This document shows positions 7,774-15,244 of a stretch of 22,772 nucleotides of DNA, piece after piece. The notes below the pieces were generated by a model that was given only the letters and a program-made list of their open reading frames with translations, was not told the origin of the DNA and did not search any database. The DNA lies in contig CAZPJD010000011.1 of assembly GCA_964586775.1 (NCBI GenBank), positions 1 to 22,772 of the forward strand. Direction: 5' to 3'. The position numbers and the translations under genes are program-made. Origin of the DNA: JADLEX01 sp964586775. Its GTDB lineage: Bacteria > Lernaellota > Lernaellaia > JACKCT01. Positions within the stretch are counted from its first letter, which is position 1. Every line of letters starts with the position of its first letter.

Positions 7774-7833
7774 TTTCGCTCCCTGCGCTGCACTTTGGGC
7801 CAAATCGCAACGTCGTACCGCCAAGTGTCAAAG

Positions 7834-7845
7834 GGCTCAAGAGCC
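7834..7845 (-). promoter_or_regulatory. Small hairpin just downstream of the VR
   Basis: The minus strand has GGCTC-TT-GAGCC starting 12 bases after the end of the VR and overlapping the first base of the target stop codon. In the Bordetella phage DGR, a hairpin/cruciform a few bases 3' of the homing site promotes retrohoming. The position matches that role, but the stem is only 5 bp, shorter than the published example, so function is inference. Confidence 0.45.
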
Positions 7846-8774
7846 TAGGGCAACGACCTGGAGAGGCGGAAGCCCAGGAGGTAGTCGCGGATGCCGGGGT
7901 AGTCGTAGCTGCGATCCGCCGAACGGCAGAAGCTCGCGAAGTAGGCCCAGCCACCGCCGCGAACCACCCGGCCCGAGCCAGCGGACGGCCCCTTCGGATC
8001 CGCTGACGGACTGTTGGAATAGTAGTTTTCGCCATACCAATCCTGGACCCACTCCCACACATTGCCGTGCATGTCGTGCAGCCCCCAGGGATTCGGGGAT
8101 TTCTGGCCCACAGGGTGCGCATATTTCGCTCCCGCATCGTCGGCGTTCTTGTCAAACCAAGCATAATTCCCGAGACTGACCGCGCTGTTCCCGAAGGAAT
8201 AACGCGTGGTCGTCCCCGCGCGGGCCGCGTACTCCCACTCGGCTTCCGTCGGCAAGCGGTACGTTTCGACGCCCTCCTTCTTGTTCAGCCAGTTGATAAA
8301 TGCATGCGCATCATTCCAAGAGACATGCGACACCGCCGCGCTGTCGCCGTGCTTGTTCGCCTCCATGAAATCATCGGTCACCAAATCCGTGCGCCCGGCT
8401 TCGGATATGAACTTCTTGAATTGGCCGACGGTAACCTCGTGCTTGCCGAGGTAAAACGCCTTGCTGATTTGGACTTTGTGCTGAGGAGTTTCATCGTCAG
8501 AAGCGTCTTCGTCCGATCCCGAGCCGGAGGGACAGGGGGCGCCCAGGGGAGACTGGCCGAGAAAGGCGCGTTTCTTGTTCTGCTCCTTGAGGTTGTCGCT
8601 TTCTTTGCAACTCCCCATAAAAAAATCGCCTGCCGGAATCAAAACAAACTCCATGCCGATGGAGTTGGTCATCGTTTTTGGCGGCGTCGCCTGAGCCTGT
8701 ACGGCCGGGCCAATGGGAAAAAGCCCGACAACCATCGCCAGAAGCATCGACGGAACGAATCGGCGCATGCGCAT
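7845..8774 (-). CDS. Exported DGR target protein, FGE-sulfatase / C-type-lectin fold
   Basis: 309 residues. An N-terminal Sec signal (MRMRRFVPSMLLAMVVGLFP...AVQAQA) precedes a formylglycine-generating-enzyme-type domain: NSIGMEFVLIPAG (38-49), then ETPQHKVQISKAFYLGKHEV (95-114), then RLPTEAEWEYAARAG (173-187), then GLHDMHGNVWEW (231-242), then GGGWAYFASFCRSADRS. Residues 265-306 are the VR. The paired catalytic cysteines of true FGEs are not apparent, so it is probably a binding protein, as DGR targets usually are. A roughly 40-residue insert with Cys56 and Cys81 and an acidic patch follows FMGS. I chose ATG 8774 (GAGG upstream, signal peptide directly after). A GTG at 8840 overlapping the previous gene's stop would add 22 residues before the signal. 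What it binds is unknown. Confidence 0.93.
   Translation of the reverse strand: MRMRRFVPSMLLAMVVGLFPIGPAVQAQATPPKTMTNSIGMEFVLIPAGDFFMGSCKESDNLKEQNKKRAFLGQSPLGAPCPSGSGSDEDASDDETPQHKVQISKAFYLGKHEVTVGQFKKFISEAGRTDLVTDDFMEANKHGDSAAVSHVSWNDAHAFINWLNKKEGVETYRLPTEAEWEYAARAGTTTRYSFGNSAVSLGNYAWFDKNADDAGAKYAHPVGQKSPNPWGLHDMHGNVWEWVQDWYGENYYSNSPSADPKGPSAGSGRVVRGGGWAYFASFCRSADRSYDYPGIRDYLLGFRLSRSLP
7858..7980 (-). repeat. DGR variable repeat (VR) in the target gene
   Basis: Ungapped alignment to the TR (offset 2205) shows 22 differences in 123 bases, every one at a TR adenine. All 15 TR Asn codons have changed (to Leu, Asp, Ile, Tyr, Asp, Tyr, Ser, Asp, Phe, Ser, Phe, Tyr, Ala, Val, Gly in coordinate order), plus one Ser (AGC) to Gly. 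Framework residues (Gly-Gly, Trp, Cys, Arg, Pro-Gly, Gly-Phe-Arg) are untouched. Eleven TR adenines are unchanged. The result is rich in Tyr/Phe/Asp/Ser, as seen at binding surfaces. Confidence 0.96.
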
Positions 8775-8789
8775 CTTCCGAACCTCTGT

Positions 8790-8829
8790 GAGGCGTGGCT
8801 CCGAGCCGTCAGCGTCGGAGCCGCGCCTC
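8790..8829 (-). promoter_or_regulatory. Strong hairpin between the small exported protein and the DGR target
   Basis: GAGGCG-T-GGCTCCGA (8790-8804) pairs with TCGGAGCC-G-CGCCTC (8815-8829): 14 bp with one internal mismatch and a 10-base loop. On the minus strand it begins 7 bases after the stop at 8837 and ends just before the AGAGG ribosome-binding site of the target. There is no T run, so it is not a classic terminator. It may partially terminate, block exonuclease decay, or affect translation of the target. Confidence 0.7.
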
Positions 8830-8836
8830 GGGTTGC

Positions 8837-9133
8837 TCACTTGCAGTGGACGTTGAATTCCACGTCGCCTTTGACGTAAACGCTGCCCACCGAACTGCCG
8901 TCGCAGTAAATGGTGATCGTCTTGTCCACGGTGCCGCCGAGGTTGAGAAAGTAGCGGCCTTGGCCATCGGGGTACGCCTTGTTGTCATTCCACGATGTCG
9001 AGATCCGGTGATTGCTCGCGGCGCACTTCTCGCCGCTTTTGGCAAAGCATTGGCCATAGATCGCATCCGCGAAAGCGACCGTCGACGCCAAGCAAAGAAC
9101 GACGGCCAAACCGAGCACTGTGACCATTCTCAT
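8837..9133 (-). CDS. Small exported four-cysteine protein upstream of the DGR target
   Basis: 98 residues from the ATG at 9133, with AAAGGAAA about 6 bases upstream. Sec signal MRMVTVLGLAVVLCLASTVA...FADA, then a mature domain of about 74 residues rich in beta-type sequence (YFLNLGG, TITIYCDG, SVYVKGDVEF). Cys29, Cys37, Cys77 and Cys97 could form two disulfides. No family recognised. It ends 62 bases before the target gene on the same strand, so it may be co-transcribed with the DGR and could be a partner of the target; that is inference from position only. Confidence 0.75.
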   Translation of the reverse strand: MRMVTVLGLAVVLCLASTVAFADAIYGQCFAKSGEKCAASNHRISTSWNDNKAYPDGQGRYFLNLGGTVDKTITIYCDGSSVGSVYVKGDVEFNVHCK

Positions 9134-9202
9134 CCGCGTTTCCTTTCGTTTGTGTTGAGTGCGTGCCGTACGCACGAATCTCGATATCCGGGCCACCTCG
9201 AC

Positions 9203-9646
9203 TCAATCGCACGCAAAGAACACCGCGTAAGCGCCTTTGTGAGCGATCGCCGCACGACAAATTCCATCGTCCAGCATGTTTTCATTGTGGCCGGGCGAAC
9301 CCCTCCACATTTCGAAGACCTCTTTCGACGACGTCCCGCCCGCCGCCACGTTCTCCGGGCAATAGTCCGAGCCGGATTGCGCCAACCGGGAATCGTAGCC
9401 GTCGTGGTCGAGCGAGTTTCTGTCGTTCATATCCACGGCGTGCTCTTTCGCCAGTGCGCGGAGGTCCTCCGAGAAGGACAGGATCTCAAGACCCTTCGAT
9501 TCGCGGTAGCCGTTGATGCGATCGAGGGTCTTGGCGTCGAAATCGTCTTCGGAGATGTCGGAATACGGCGAATCGTCGAGACAAGAAAAGCACGCCGTCA
9601 ACGCGGCGATGAGAGCGCAGAGGTGTGAAACCGGGATGCGCCGCAT
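9203..9646 (-). CDS. CAP-domain (SCP/PR-1-like) lipoprotein
   Basis: 147 residues from the ATG at 9646. A short lipoprotein signal with lipobox LTAC (Cys19) precedes a CAP domain: LDRINGYRESKGL, SLDHDGY, PENVAAG and GHNENML match the conserved CAP motifs, including the His and Glu of the usual metal-binding cleft. CAP proteins are secreted and bind lipids, sterols or other ligands; some are proposed proteases. An alternative start at ATG 9700, with AGGGA upstream, would add 18 residues before the signal. I see no good ribosome-binding site directly before 9646, so the start is uncertain. Same strand as the DGR; a weak 6-bp hairpin lies at 9159-9175 between the two genes. Confidence 0.85.
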   Translation of the reverse strand: MRRIPVSHLCALIAALTACFSCLDDSPYSDISEDDFDAKTLDRINGYRESKGLEILSFSEDLRALAKEHAVDMNDRNSLDHDGYDSRLAQSGSDYCPENVAAGGTSSKEVFEMWRGSPGHNENMLDDGICRAAIAHKGAYAVFFACD

Positions 9647-9763
9647 ACCGGGAACGTGCCGTGCCACGCCGTCATCTCTGTCGGGCAACCGAGAGCGCAT
9701 CTTCTTCACATCCCTGCGCCGATTGTTTCGAATGGCTTTAAGTGAATGTTGCCACAGAACAGA

Positions 9764-9792
9764 ACCGACCGCAACATTTGCCGGCGGTCGGT
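9764..9792 (-). terminator. Terminator after the 9821-11416 lipoprotein
   Basis: A perfect 9-bp inverted repeat (ACCGACCGC/GCGGTCGGT, 11-base loop) 28 bases past the stop, followed on the minus strand by TTCTGTTCTGT. A reasonable rho-independent signal with an imperfect T tract. Confidence 0.65.
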
Positions 9793-9820
9793 CCGCCTTC
9801 GCCACGGCTTCGCCTCGGGG

Positions 9821-11416
9821 TTACTGATCCTTGGTCACGTATCCGTAGGCCGAGGCGAGCCAGTAGGCGACGAGGTAATCGACGCCCGGGTTGACGTCGC
9901 GGATGTTTTCGACCGCGCCGCACTCGATCGCCCAGGGGTTGCGCTGCCACAGAAAGTCCGTGGCGCACTGATAGAATACGGGATACGCGTCGAGCGCCTG
10001 ATAATCGACGCCGCCGAAGATCTCCTCCAAAAACGGATACTGCACCTGCAGGTCGTGCAGGATCACGGAGATGGGATCGAGCGGCGCGTCGGGCGGATCG
10101 ACCGCGTAGCGGTAGTTCGGCGCGGGGCGGAAGTCCTCGAGGTCCTCGGTCATCTGCGCGAGCTGATCGTCCCAGTAGCTTGAAGTTTCGTCGAGCTGCG
10201 ATTGGGCCATGTGGATCTGCGTGTAAAACGCGTTGTGCGACAGGTCGATGTGGTAGTGAACCTGCGTGGTGAAGACCTCGCGGATGAACGCGTTGATGTC
10301 GCAATCGGGACGCGAAAGACGCAGCAGATTGAACGCGTTCTGGTGCGCGAGGTTGAGCCCGTAGTGCTGCGCGTAGCGGTTCATGATCGAGATGTTCATG
10401 AGCCGGTAGTAGAGCTGATTCTCGGGCCGCGCCCACTTTTCGTAGATCTCGCGATAGGTCTCGTCGCCGGTGATGTGCCAACCGATGAGCGACCACGCCT
10501 GCTGCTGCGTGGGAAGCACGTTGGGCCCGGCGGTGGTGGGGATGTCGTCCACATCCGTGATCCACCAGTCGGTGTCGATCAGCTCGTCGAGCACCTCGGC
10601 GATATCGGCCTCGATTTGCGCGCGCATCGTTTCGTCGTCGACCAGATCGTAGGCGAGCGACATGCCGAAAAACCATCCCGTGTACTGGTCGCGGCTCGTG
10701 TTGCCGATCCAGAAATCGCCGTCGAATTCTCCCGAGTCCACGCAGTGCCAGTTGTCGTCGTTCACGCAGTTCGCCGCGACGTCACCGTAGGTCGGGTCGC
10801 TCTGCGGGCCGACGTAGCGGGCGATGAAGCCGGGACGGCCCGTCACGTGCAGATGCCGCGAGAGCGAAGACGCGGCTTTGACCGCGTTCGCCTTGGCCTG
10901 CGCGTCTCCCGTGACGTGGTAACGCAGCGCCTGCGACGCGAGATAGGTGCCGGTCCAGATGCACGAATCGCCGAGGTCGAAGTACCACAGGGCGTCGTCG
11001 CGGTCGTCCGACGTGAAGACGACGCCGACGGTGGAGCCATAGTTGGGCTGATGCCACGCCTCGTGCCACGAGTCGTACGCCTCGGCCTTTTCGCGCAGCG
11101 GACCGCCGGTAGGGGACTCGTCGTAGGTCGATCCCACGAGCACGTCTCCGTCGCAGACCTGCGTGTCGTCGTCGCCGGTGTCGTCGTCCGCGTCGTCATC
11201 GGCGGAATCGTCATCCGGCAACGGCGGCCACGTGTCATCGTCGCCGATGTCGTCGTCCGTCGCGTCGTCGTCCGACGCATCGTCGTCGGTCGTGTCGTCA
11301 TCGACCGGCGCGCCGCTGTCGTTGTCGTCGTCATCGTCGCCACATCCGCAGCCGGCAAAAAGCAACATTGCGGCAAATGCTCCCGCCAGCACCGTCGAAC
11401 TCAACTTCATCTTCAT
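9821..11416 (-). CDS. Asp-linker lipoprotein with a large helical, probably (alpha/alpha)6-type domain; activity unknown
   Basis: 531 residues from the ATG at 11416 (GGAAGG six bases upstream; a second ATG at 11422 lies directly against that site). The lipobox LFAGC (Cys23) is followed by CGDDDDD and an Asp-rich linker to about residue 86 carrying TWPPLP. The rest is rich in Trp/Tyr and helices, with segments such as WYFDLGDSCIWTGTYLASQA, then a His-rich stretch HLHVTGRPGF, and QQQAWSLIGWH. This pattern resembles (alpha/alpha)6 toroid glycan-active enzymes, but I cannot name a family or catalytic residues. It follows the YhcG-type gene by 53 bases and has its own terminator. Confidence 0.85.
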   Translation of the reverse strand: MKMKLSSTVLAGAFAAMLLFAGCGCGDDDDDNDSGAPVDDDTTDDDASDDDATDDDIGDDDTWPPLPDDDSADDDADDDTGDDDTQVCDGDVLVGSTYDESPTGGPLREKAEAYDSWHEAWHQPNYGSTVGVVFTSDDRDDALWYFDLGDSCIWTGTYLASQALRYHVTGDAQAKANAVKAASSLSRHLHVTGRPGFIARYVGPQSDPTYGDVAANCVNDDNWHCVDSGEFDGDFWIGNTSRDQYTGWFFGMSLAYDLVDDETMRAQIEADIAEVLDELIDTDWWITDVDDIPTTAGPNVLPTQQQAWSLIGWHITGDETYREIYEKWARPENQLYYRLMNISIMNRYAQHYGLNLAHQNAFNLLRLSRPDCDINAFIREVFTTQVHYHIDLSHNAFYTQIHMAQSQLDETSSYWDDQLAQMTEDLEDFRPAPNYRYAVDPPDAPLDPISVILHDLQVQYPFLEEIFGGVDYQALDAYPVFYQCATDFLWQRNPWAIECGAVENIRDVNPGVDYLVAYWLASAYGYVTKDQ

Positions 11417-11469
11417 GGCCATCCTTCCGTGCGCCGCTCCCGTCGCTCGACGTGAGGGGCGTCTTGGCT

Positions 11470-12783
11470 TCACTTCGCACGCGGTTTCGACGCTCGTTTT
11501 GCGCGAGTGGGCTTCGCGGTCCTTTTTGGAGATTCGCCCGGCTCGGGCCCGGCTATCCGTCGCATCTCGCGTCGAATTTCCTTCTCGAGCTCGTCCTCGG
11601 TCGGCAGATACAATTTATACCGACTCGCAAAAATGGTGTTCGCTCCGTTCTTTCCGAGCAGATAATGTACCATGGCGTCGTTCTTGTCTGTGCAGAGGAT
11701 CAATCCCAACGTCGGTCCGTCGCCTTTGGATCGCCGCTCCTGATCGTAGTAGTTGACGTAGAGCTGAAGCTGTCCGAGATCGGCGTGGTCGATCTTGCCG
11801 ACTTTCAGGTCGATCAGGACGTGGCACTTCAGGACGGTATGGTAGAAGACGAGATCGACGTAAAAGTGGTCGCCGTCGAGCGTGAGCCGCTCCTGCCGCG
11901 CCATGAACGCAAAGCCCTTCCCAAGCTCGAGCAGGAACGCCTGAAGGTTGGAGATCAGCGCGGTTTCGAGATCGCTCTCCGTCAGTCGTTGCGATTCGGG
12001 CAGGCCGAGAAACTCGATCACCATGGGGTCCTTGAAGACGTCGGCCGGCGTCTGAATGACTTGGCCCTTTTTTGCCAGTCGCATCAAGCCTTTTTTGTCC
12101 CGACTCAGGGCGAGCCTCTCGAACAGCAGGCTGGCGATTTGGCGTTCCAGCTCGCGCGTCGCCCAGTCGTTATTGACGGTCTCGATTTCGTAGAACGCGC
12201 GGGCGTCGTCCTTCTCCACGCGCAGGAGCGTTCGATAATGCGTCCAACTCAAATTCGGATGGAGCGACCCGGGACGCCATTGCCCGGGCTGCGCGGCGCG
12301 GGCAAACTCGAACGCGGGGAATGACGCGGGGTCCGGCGTCTCGATCGTGGAAGCGGGAAGGCTCCCACGAGCGCCGGATTTTCTACGCGGTGCGTAGAAT
12401 TTTTCGGATGCGGCGTCACGGGATCGGCCCGTGACCAATTTTCTACGCAGCGCGTAGAATTTTTCGGGACCGGGAAGCAGGGCGGGGTACGACAGGAAGA
12501 ACTGTCGCATGAGGAAGAGGTTTTGCGCCGAGAAACCCTTCCCGAATTCTTTTGCAAGTCGTTTCGCCAAACGAACGATCAACCGTCGGCCGTATTCGGC
12601 CCGTTCCTGTCCCCGCTGCTCTTCTTCCACGATCTCCCGCCCGATCAGCCAGTAGGCCACGACCTGCGTGGTGTTGACACTGCGGGCCGTGTAAGCCTTC
12701 GCCGAGCGGAGGATGTCACGAATCCTGTGATAGACCGCCGGGTCCGGCTTCGGCGGGATTTTCGATGGTGCTTTCGTCGGCAT
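11470..12783 (-). CDS. YhcG/DUF1016-type PD-(D/E)XK nuclease-domain protein
   Basis: 437 residues from the ATG at 12783 (GGGAG upstream). The N-terminal DUF1016-type helical domain (about 15-105, e.g. VVAYWLIGREIVEEEQRG) is separated by an insert (106-175) from the second half, which opens with LSWTHYRTLLRV. The C-terminal nuclease core contains FYVDLVFYH (Asp310) and VLIDLKVGK (Asp325, Lys327), the PD-(D/E)XK signature. The tail is Lys/Arg-rich. The family is widespread, patchy and often near mobile DNA; its biological role is not settled. The insert is encoded by two 60-base units with palindromes and remains in frame. The gene lies 18 bases after the GH92 stop, among surface lipoproteins, which is an odd setting for a nuclease. 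Confidence 0.9.
   Translation of the reverse strand: MPTKAPSKIPPKPDPAVYHRIRDILRSAKAYTARSVNTTQVVAYWLIGREIVEEEQRGQERAEYGRRLIVRLAKRLAKEFGKGFSAQNLFLMRQFFLSYPALLPGPEKFYALRRKLVTGRSRDAASEKFYAPRRKSGARGSLPASTIETPDPASFPAFEFARAAQPGQWRPGSLHPNLSWTHYRTLLRVEKDDARAFYEIETVNNDWATRELERQIASLLFERLALSRDKKGLMRLAKKGQVIQTPADVFKDPMVIEFLGLPESQRLTESDLETALISNLQAFLLELGKGFAFMARQERLTLDGDHFYVDLVFYHTVLKCHVLIDLKVGKIDHADLGQLQLYVNYYDQERRSKGDGPTLGLILCTDKNDAMVHYLLGKNGANTIFASRYKLYLPTEDELEKEIRREMRRIAGPEPGESPKRTAKPTRAKRASKPRAK
12378..12467 (-). repeat. In-frame palindromic repeats inside the YhcG-type gene
   Basis: Two 30-base copies (12378-12407 and 12438-12467, 28 of 30 identical, 60-base period) each contain TTCTACGC/GCGTAGAA with a 3-base loop, followed by TTTTTCGG on the plus strand. 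Between them is another 8-bp inverted repeat with a 5-base loop (GTCACGGG/CCCGTGAC, 12415-12435). The copies translate as EKFYALRRK and EKFYAPRRK, 20 residues apart. Confidence 0.85.
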
Positions 12784-12801
12784 GATACGGACTCCCAATT
12801 C

Positions 12802-15234
12802 CTACTCCTCAAACACCGCGCCCTGGCCCCATTCCGAGGGCTCCGGTCCCATCACGAATTCGAGCGTGCCGCCATTTGCGATGTCGTCGTGCGTGAACCA
12901 CGGCACGTCGAGGGCGTCGCCGTTGAGCGTCGCCGACTGCACGTAGATGTTCTCGAACGACGCGTTCTGCGCGGTGATCACCAGGTCGTTTTCGCCCACG
13001 CGCACCTTGGCCCACGGGAACACCGGGCTGCCGATCTGGTAGTACGGCGAGCACGGGGCGACGGGATAGAAGCCGAGCATCGTGAACACCGCCCACGCCG
13101 AGAGCGTGCCGCCGTCGTCGTTGCCGAATACGCCGGCGGGGGCGTCGCGATGGCGGTTGCGCAGCACCCAACGCACCCACTTGGCCGTCAGGTCGGGCCG
13201 CCCCGCGTAGTTGAACAGATACGGCGCGTGAATGTCGGGCTCGTTGCCGTGGTAATAGAAAAGATCGGGCAACACGCCGTAGGGTTCGGGCTGTGGGCGC
13301 GTGCCCGCGAAGAACGCATCGAGTTCGGTGACGAATTCCCCGGGCCCGCCGAACAGGTCGATCAGCCCCGGCACGTCGTGCGGAACGAACCAGCGCCAAT
13401 GCCGCGCGTTGCCCTCGACGTACTCATCGTACCACAGCCACGCTTCGAGGAAGCCGGGAAGAAAGTCGCCCGCTTCGTCGCGCGCGCGAAAGAACTTCGT
13501 GTCCTCGTCCCAAAGATTGGCGTAGTTGCCCGCGCGCTCGGCGAACATCTCGGCGTCCGCCGTCTCGCCCAGCGTGTCGGCCAGCTCCGACAGGCAATAG
13601 TCGTTGTACGCGTACTCCTGCGTCTTCGACACGGACCCGCTCGTTTGATCCGCCGACAGCCATCCTCGTGAAATCCAGCTATCCACGTGGTCGCGATTGC
13701 CGTAGGGCACCGGGCCGAGCGCGTGCGCGCGAAGCCCCTCGTACGCCGTGTCGATATCGAAATCCGTCACGCCCTTGATGTAGGCATCGGCGATGACGGA
13801 ATCGGAGTGCGTTCCGATCATGCTGCCCGTGTCGCCCAAGCCCTGCGCCCACTTGGGGAACGCGCCACCCTGTTCGTACATCGTCACCAGCGAGATGGCC
13901 ATGTCGCGCGCGTATTCGGGATGCAACAACACGACGAGCGGATGGAAGGTGCGGAACGTGTCCCACAGCGAAAGGTCGGTGTAATACGTGAATCCGTCGG
14001 CGTCGTGCGTGGCGCGGTCAAAGCCCACGTACTGGCCGTTTTCCTCGGTGTACGACGTGACGAGTTGGTCGAGATGATAGAGCGCCGAGTAGAAGATCCG
14101 CTTGTCGTACTCCCGCGCCCCCGCCACCTGCACGCTCATCAGGCGCTCGTTCCACGCCGCGCCCGCCGCCGCGCGCACCGCGTCGAAATCCCAATCCGCG
14201 ATCTGCGCGTCGAGGTTCGCGCGGGCCTGTTCGACGCTCTGAATCGACAGGCCGACCTTGGCCAGCACCGTGCCCTTGCTCGCGGCGAAGCCCACGTACG
14301 CGCCCACCGTCGGGCCGTTTGCGCTCGTGCCGCTGGGCGTGCGAACACCCGCGTCGAAGGTGCCGAAGTCCTCGAAGTCCTCCGAAAACCGCGCGACAAA
14401 ATGAATCGGCAGCCCGCCGGAGCGACCCGTGAATCCGCCGCGCTGGTCGACCATGCCGTAGACCTCGCGCGCGGATTCGTCGATCGTCACCTCGGCGTCG
14501 TAGACCTGTCCCGGCACGTTGGCGTAGCCCGCGTCGATGACGACATAGGGCTCGGCGCCCGCCGCGAAGGTGTAGCGGTGAAATCCCGCGTTCATCGTCG
14601 AGGTGAGCTCCACGTCCACGTCGTATCGATCGAGGTGAACGCGGTAGTACCCCGGCTCGCCCGATTCGTTGTCGTGCGAAAACGGCGACCGGTAGCCCGC
14701 GTTCGTGACCTTCTCGTCGGAGATGCCGTCGACGGGCATGAAGTTGACGTTGCAAAGGTCCGTCGCGCCGATGCCCGGCAGGTGCATGTGCGAAATGCCG
14801 CGGATCGTGTTGTCGGGGTAGTAGTAGCCGCCCGCGTGCATCTTTTCGTGGGCGAAACCGCCGATCGACGTGTCGGGCGTGAGCTTCACCATCGAACCCG
14901 GCAGATTGGGGCCGGGGATCAGCGCGCCCATTCCGTAACCGATGCCGCCGGTGCCGATAAAGACGTTGACGAAGTCGACCGGGTTGTCCACGGGTTCGAG
15001 ATCGTCGTCGCCGGTGTCGTCGTCGGCGTCGTCGTCGGGCAGCGGCGGCCACGTGTCGTCGTCCGCGTCGTCGTCGCCCGTGTCGTCATCGCCGTCGTCA
15101 TCCGACGTGTCGTCGTCCGTCGCGTCGTCGTCGATCGGTGCGGAGCTGTTGTTGTCGTCGTCATCGTCGCCGCAACCGGCGACAAGCATCGCCACCGACA
15201 CCGCGAGCACCCAGATCCATCCGAATTTTGTCAT
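12802..15234 (-). CDS. GH92 family alpha-mannosidase-like lipoprotein
   Basis: 810 residues from the ATG at 15234. Lipobox VAGC (Cys21), then an Asp-rich linker with TWPPLP (61-66), then a full-length GH92 enzyme starting at VDFVNVFIGTGG (about residue 87). Typical GH92 signatures: the GYYYPDNTIRGISHMHLPG region, HGNEPDIHAPYLFNY (Glu about 665, probable acid/base), and the late DDGGTLSAWAVF...GFYPVAPCSPYYQIGSPVF block. GH92 enzymes are calcium-dependent exo-alpha-mannosidases acting on N-glycan-type and yeast mannans. As a surface lipoprotein it would trim mannose outside the cell. It starts 10 bases after the stop of the ceramidase-like gene, indicating an operon. Confidence 0.93.
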   Translation of the reverse strand: MTKFGWIWVLAVSVAMLVAGCGDDDDDNNSSAPIDDDATDDDTSDDDGDDDTGDDDADDDTWPPLPDDDADDDTGDDDLEPVDNPVDFVNVFIGTGGIGYGMGALIPGPNLPGSMVKLTPDTSIGGFAHEKMHAGGYYYPDNTIRGISHMHLPGIGATDLCNVNFMPVDGISDEKVTNAGYRSPFSHDNESGEPGYYRVHLDRYDVDVELTSTMNAGFHRYTFAAGAEPYVVIDAGYANVPGQVYDAEVTIDESAREVYGMVDQRGGFTGRSGGLPIHFVARFSEDFEDFGTFDAGVRTPSGTSANGPTVGAYVGFAASKGTVLAKVGLSIQSVEQARANLDAQIADWDFDAVRAAAGAAWNERLMSVQVAGAREYDKRIFYSALYHLDQLVTSYTEENGQYVGFDRATHDADGFTYYTDLSLWDTFRTFHPLVVLLHPEYARDMAISLVTMYEQGGAFPKWAQGLGDTGSMIGTHSDSVIADAYIKGVTDFDIDTAYEGLRAHALGPVPYGNRDHVDSWISRGWLSADQTSGSVSKTQEYAYNDYCLSELADTLGETADAEMFAERAGNYANLWDEDTKFFRARDEAGDFLPGFLEAWLWYDEYVEGNARHWRWFVPHDVPGLIDLFGGPGEFVTELDAFFAGTRPQPEPYGVLPDLFYYHGNEPDIHAPYLFNYAGRPDLTAKWVRWVLRNRHRDAPAGVFGNDDGGTLSAWAVFTMLGFYPVAPCSPYYQIGSPVFPWAKVRVGENDLVITAQNASFENIYVQSATLNGDALDVPWFTHDDIANGGTLEFVMGPEPSEWGQGAVFEE

Positions 15235-15244
15235 GATCGTTCCG

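Larger units (their letters stand above)
5488..8774 (-). mobile_element. Complete diversity-generating retroelement (DGR) cassette
   Basis: All parts of a DGR are present on one strand: the target gene with VR at its 3' end (7845-8774), the HRDC accessory (7169-7657), Avd (6825-7172), the RT (5746-6828), the TR (5653-5775) and the terminator. DGRs use an error-prone RT to copy the TR RNA with random changes at adenines, and the cDNA then replaces the VR. The adenine-restricted TR/VR differences seen here are the signature of that process. The cassette is visibly less GC-rich than the genes on both sides, which would fit acquisition from elsewhere. No phage or plasmid genes adjoin it. Confidence 0.95.
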
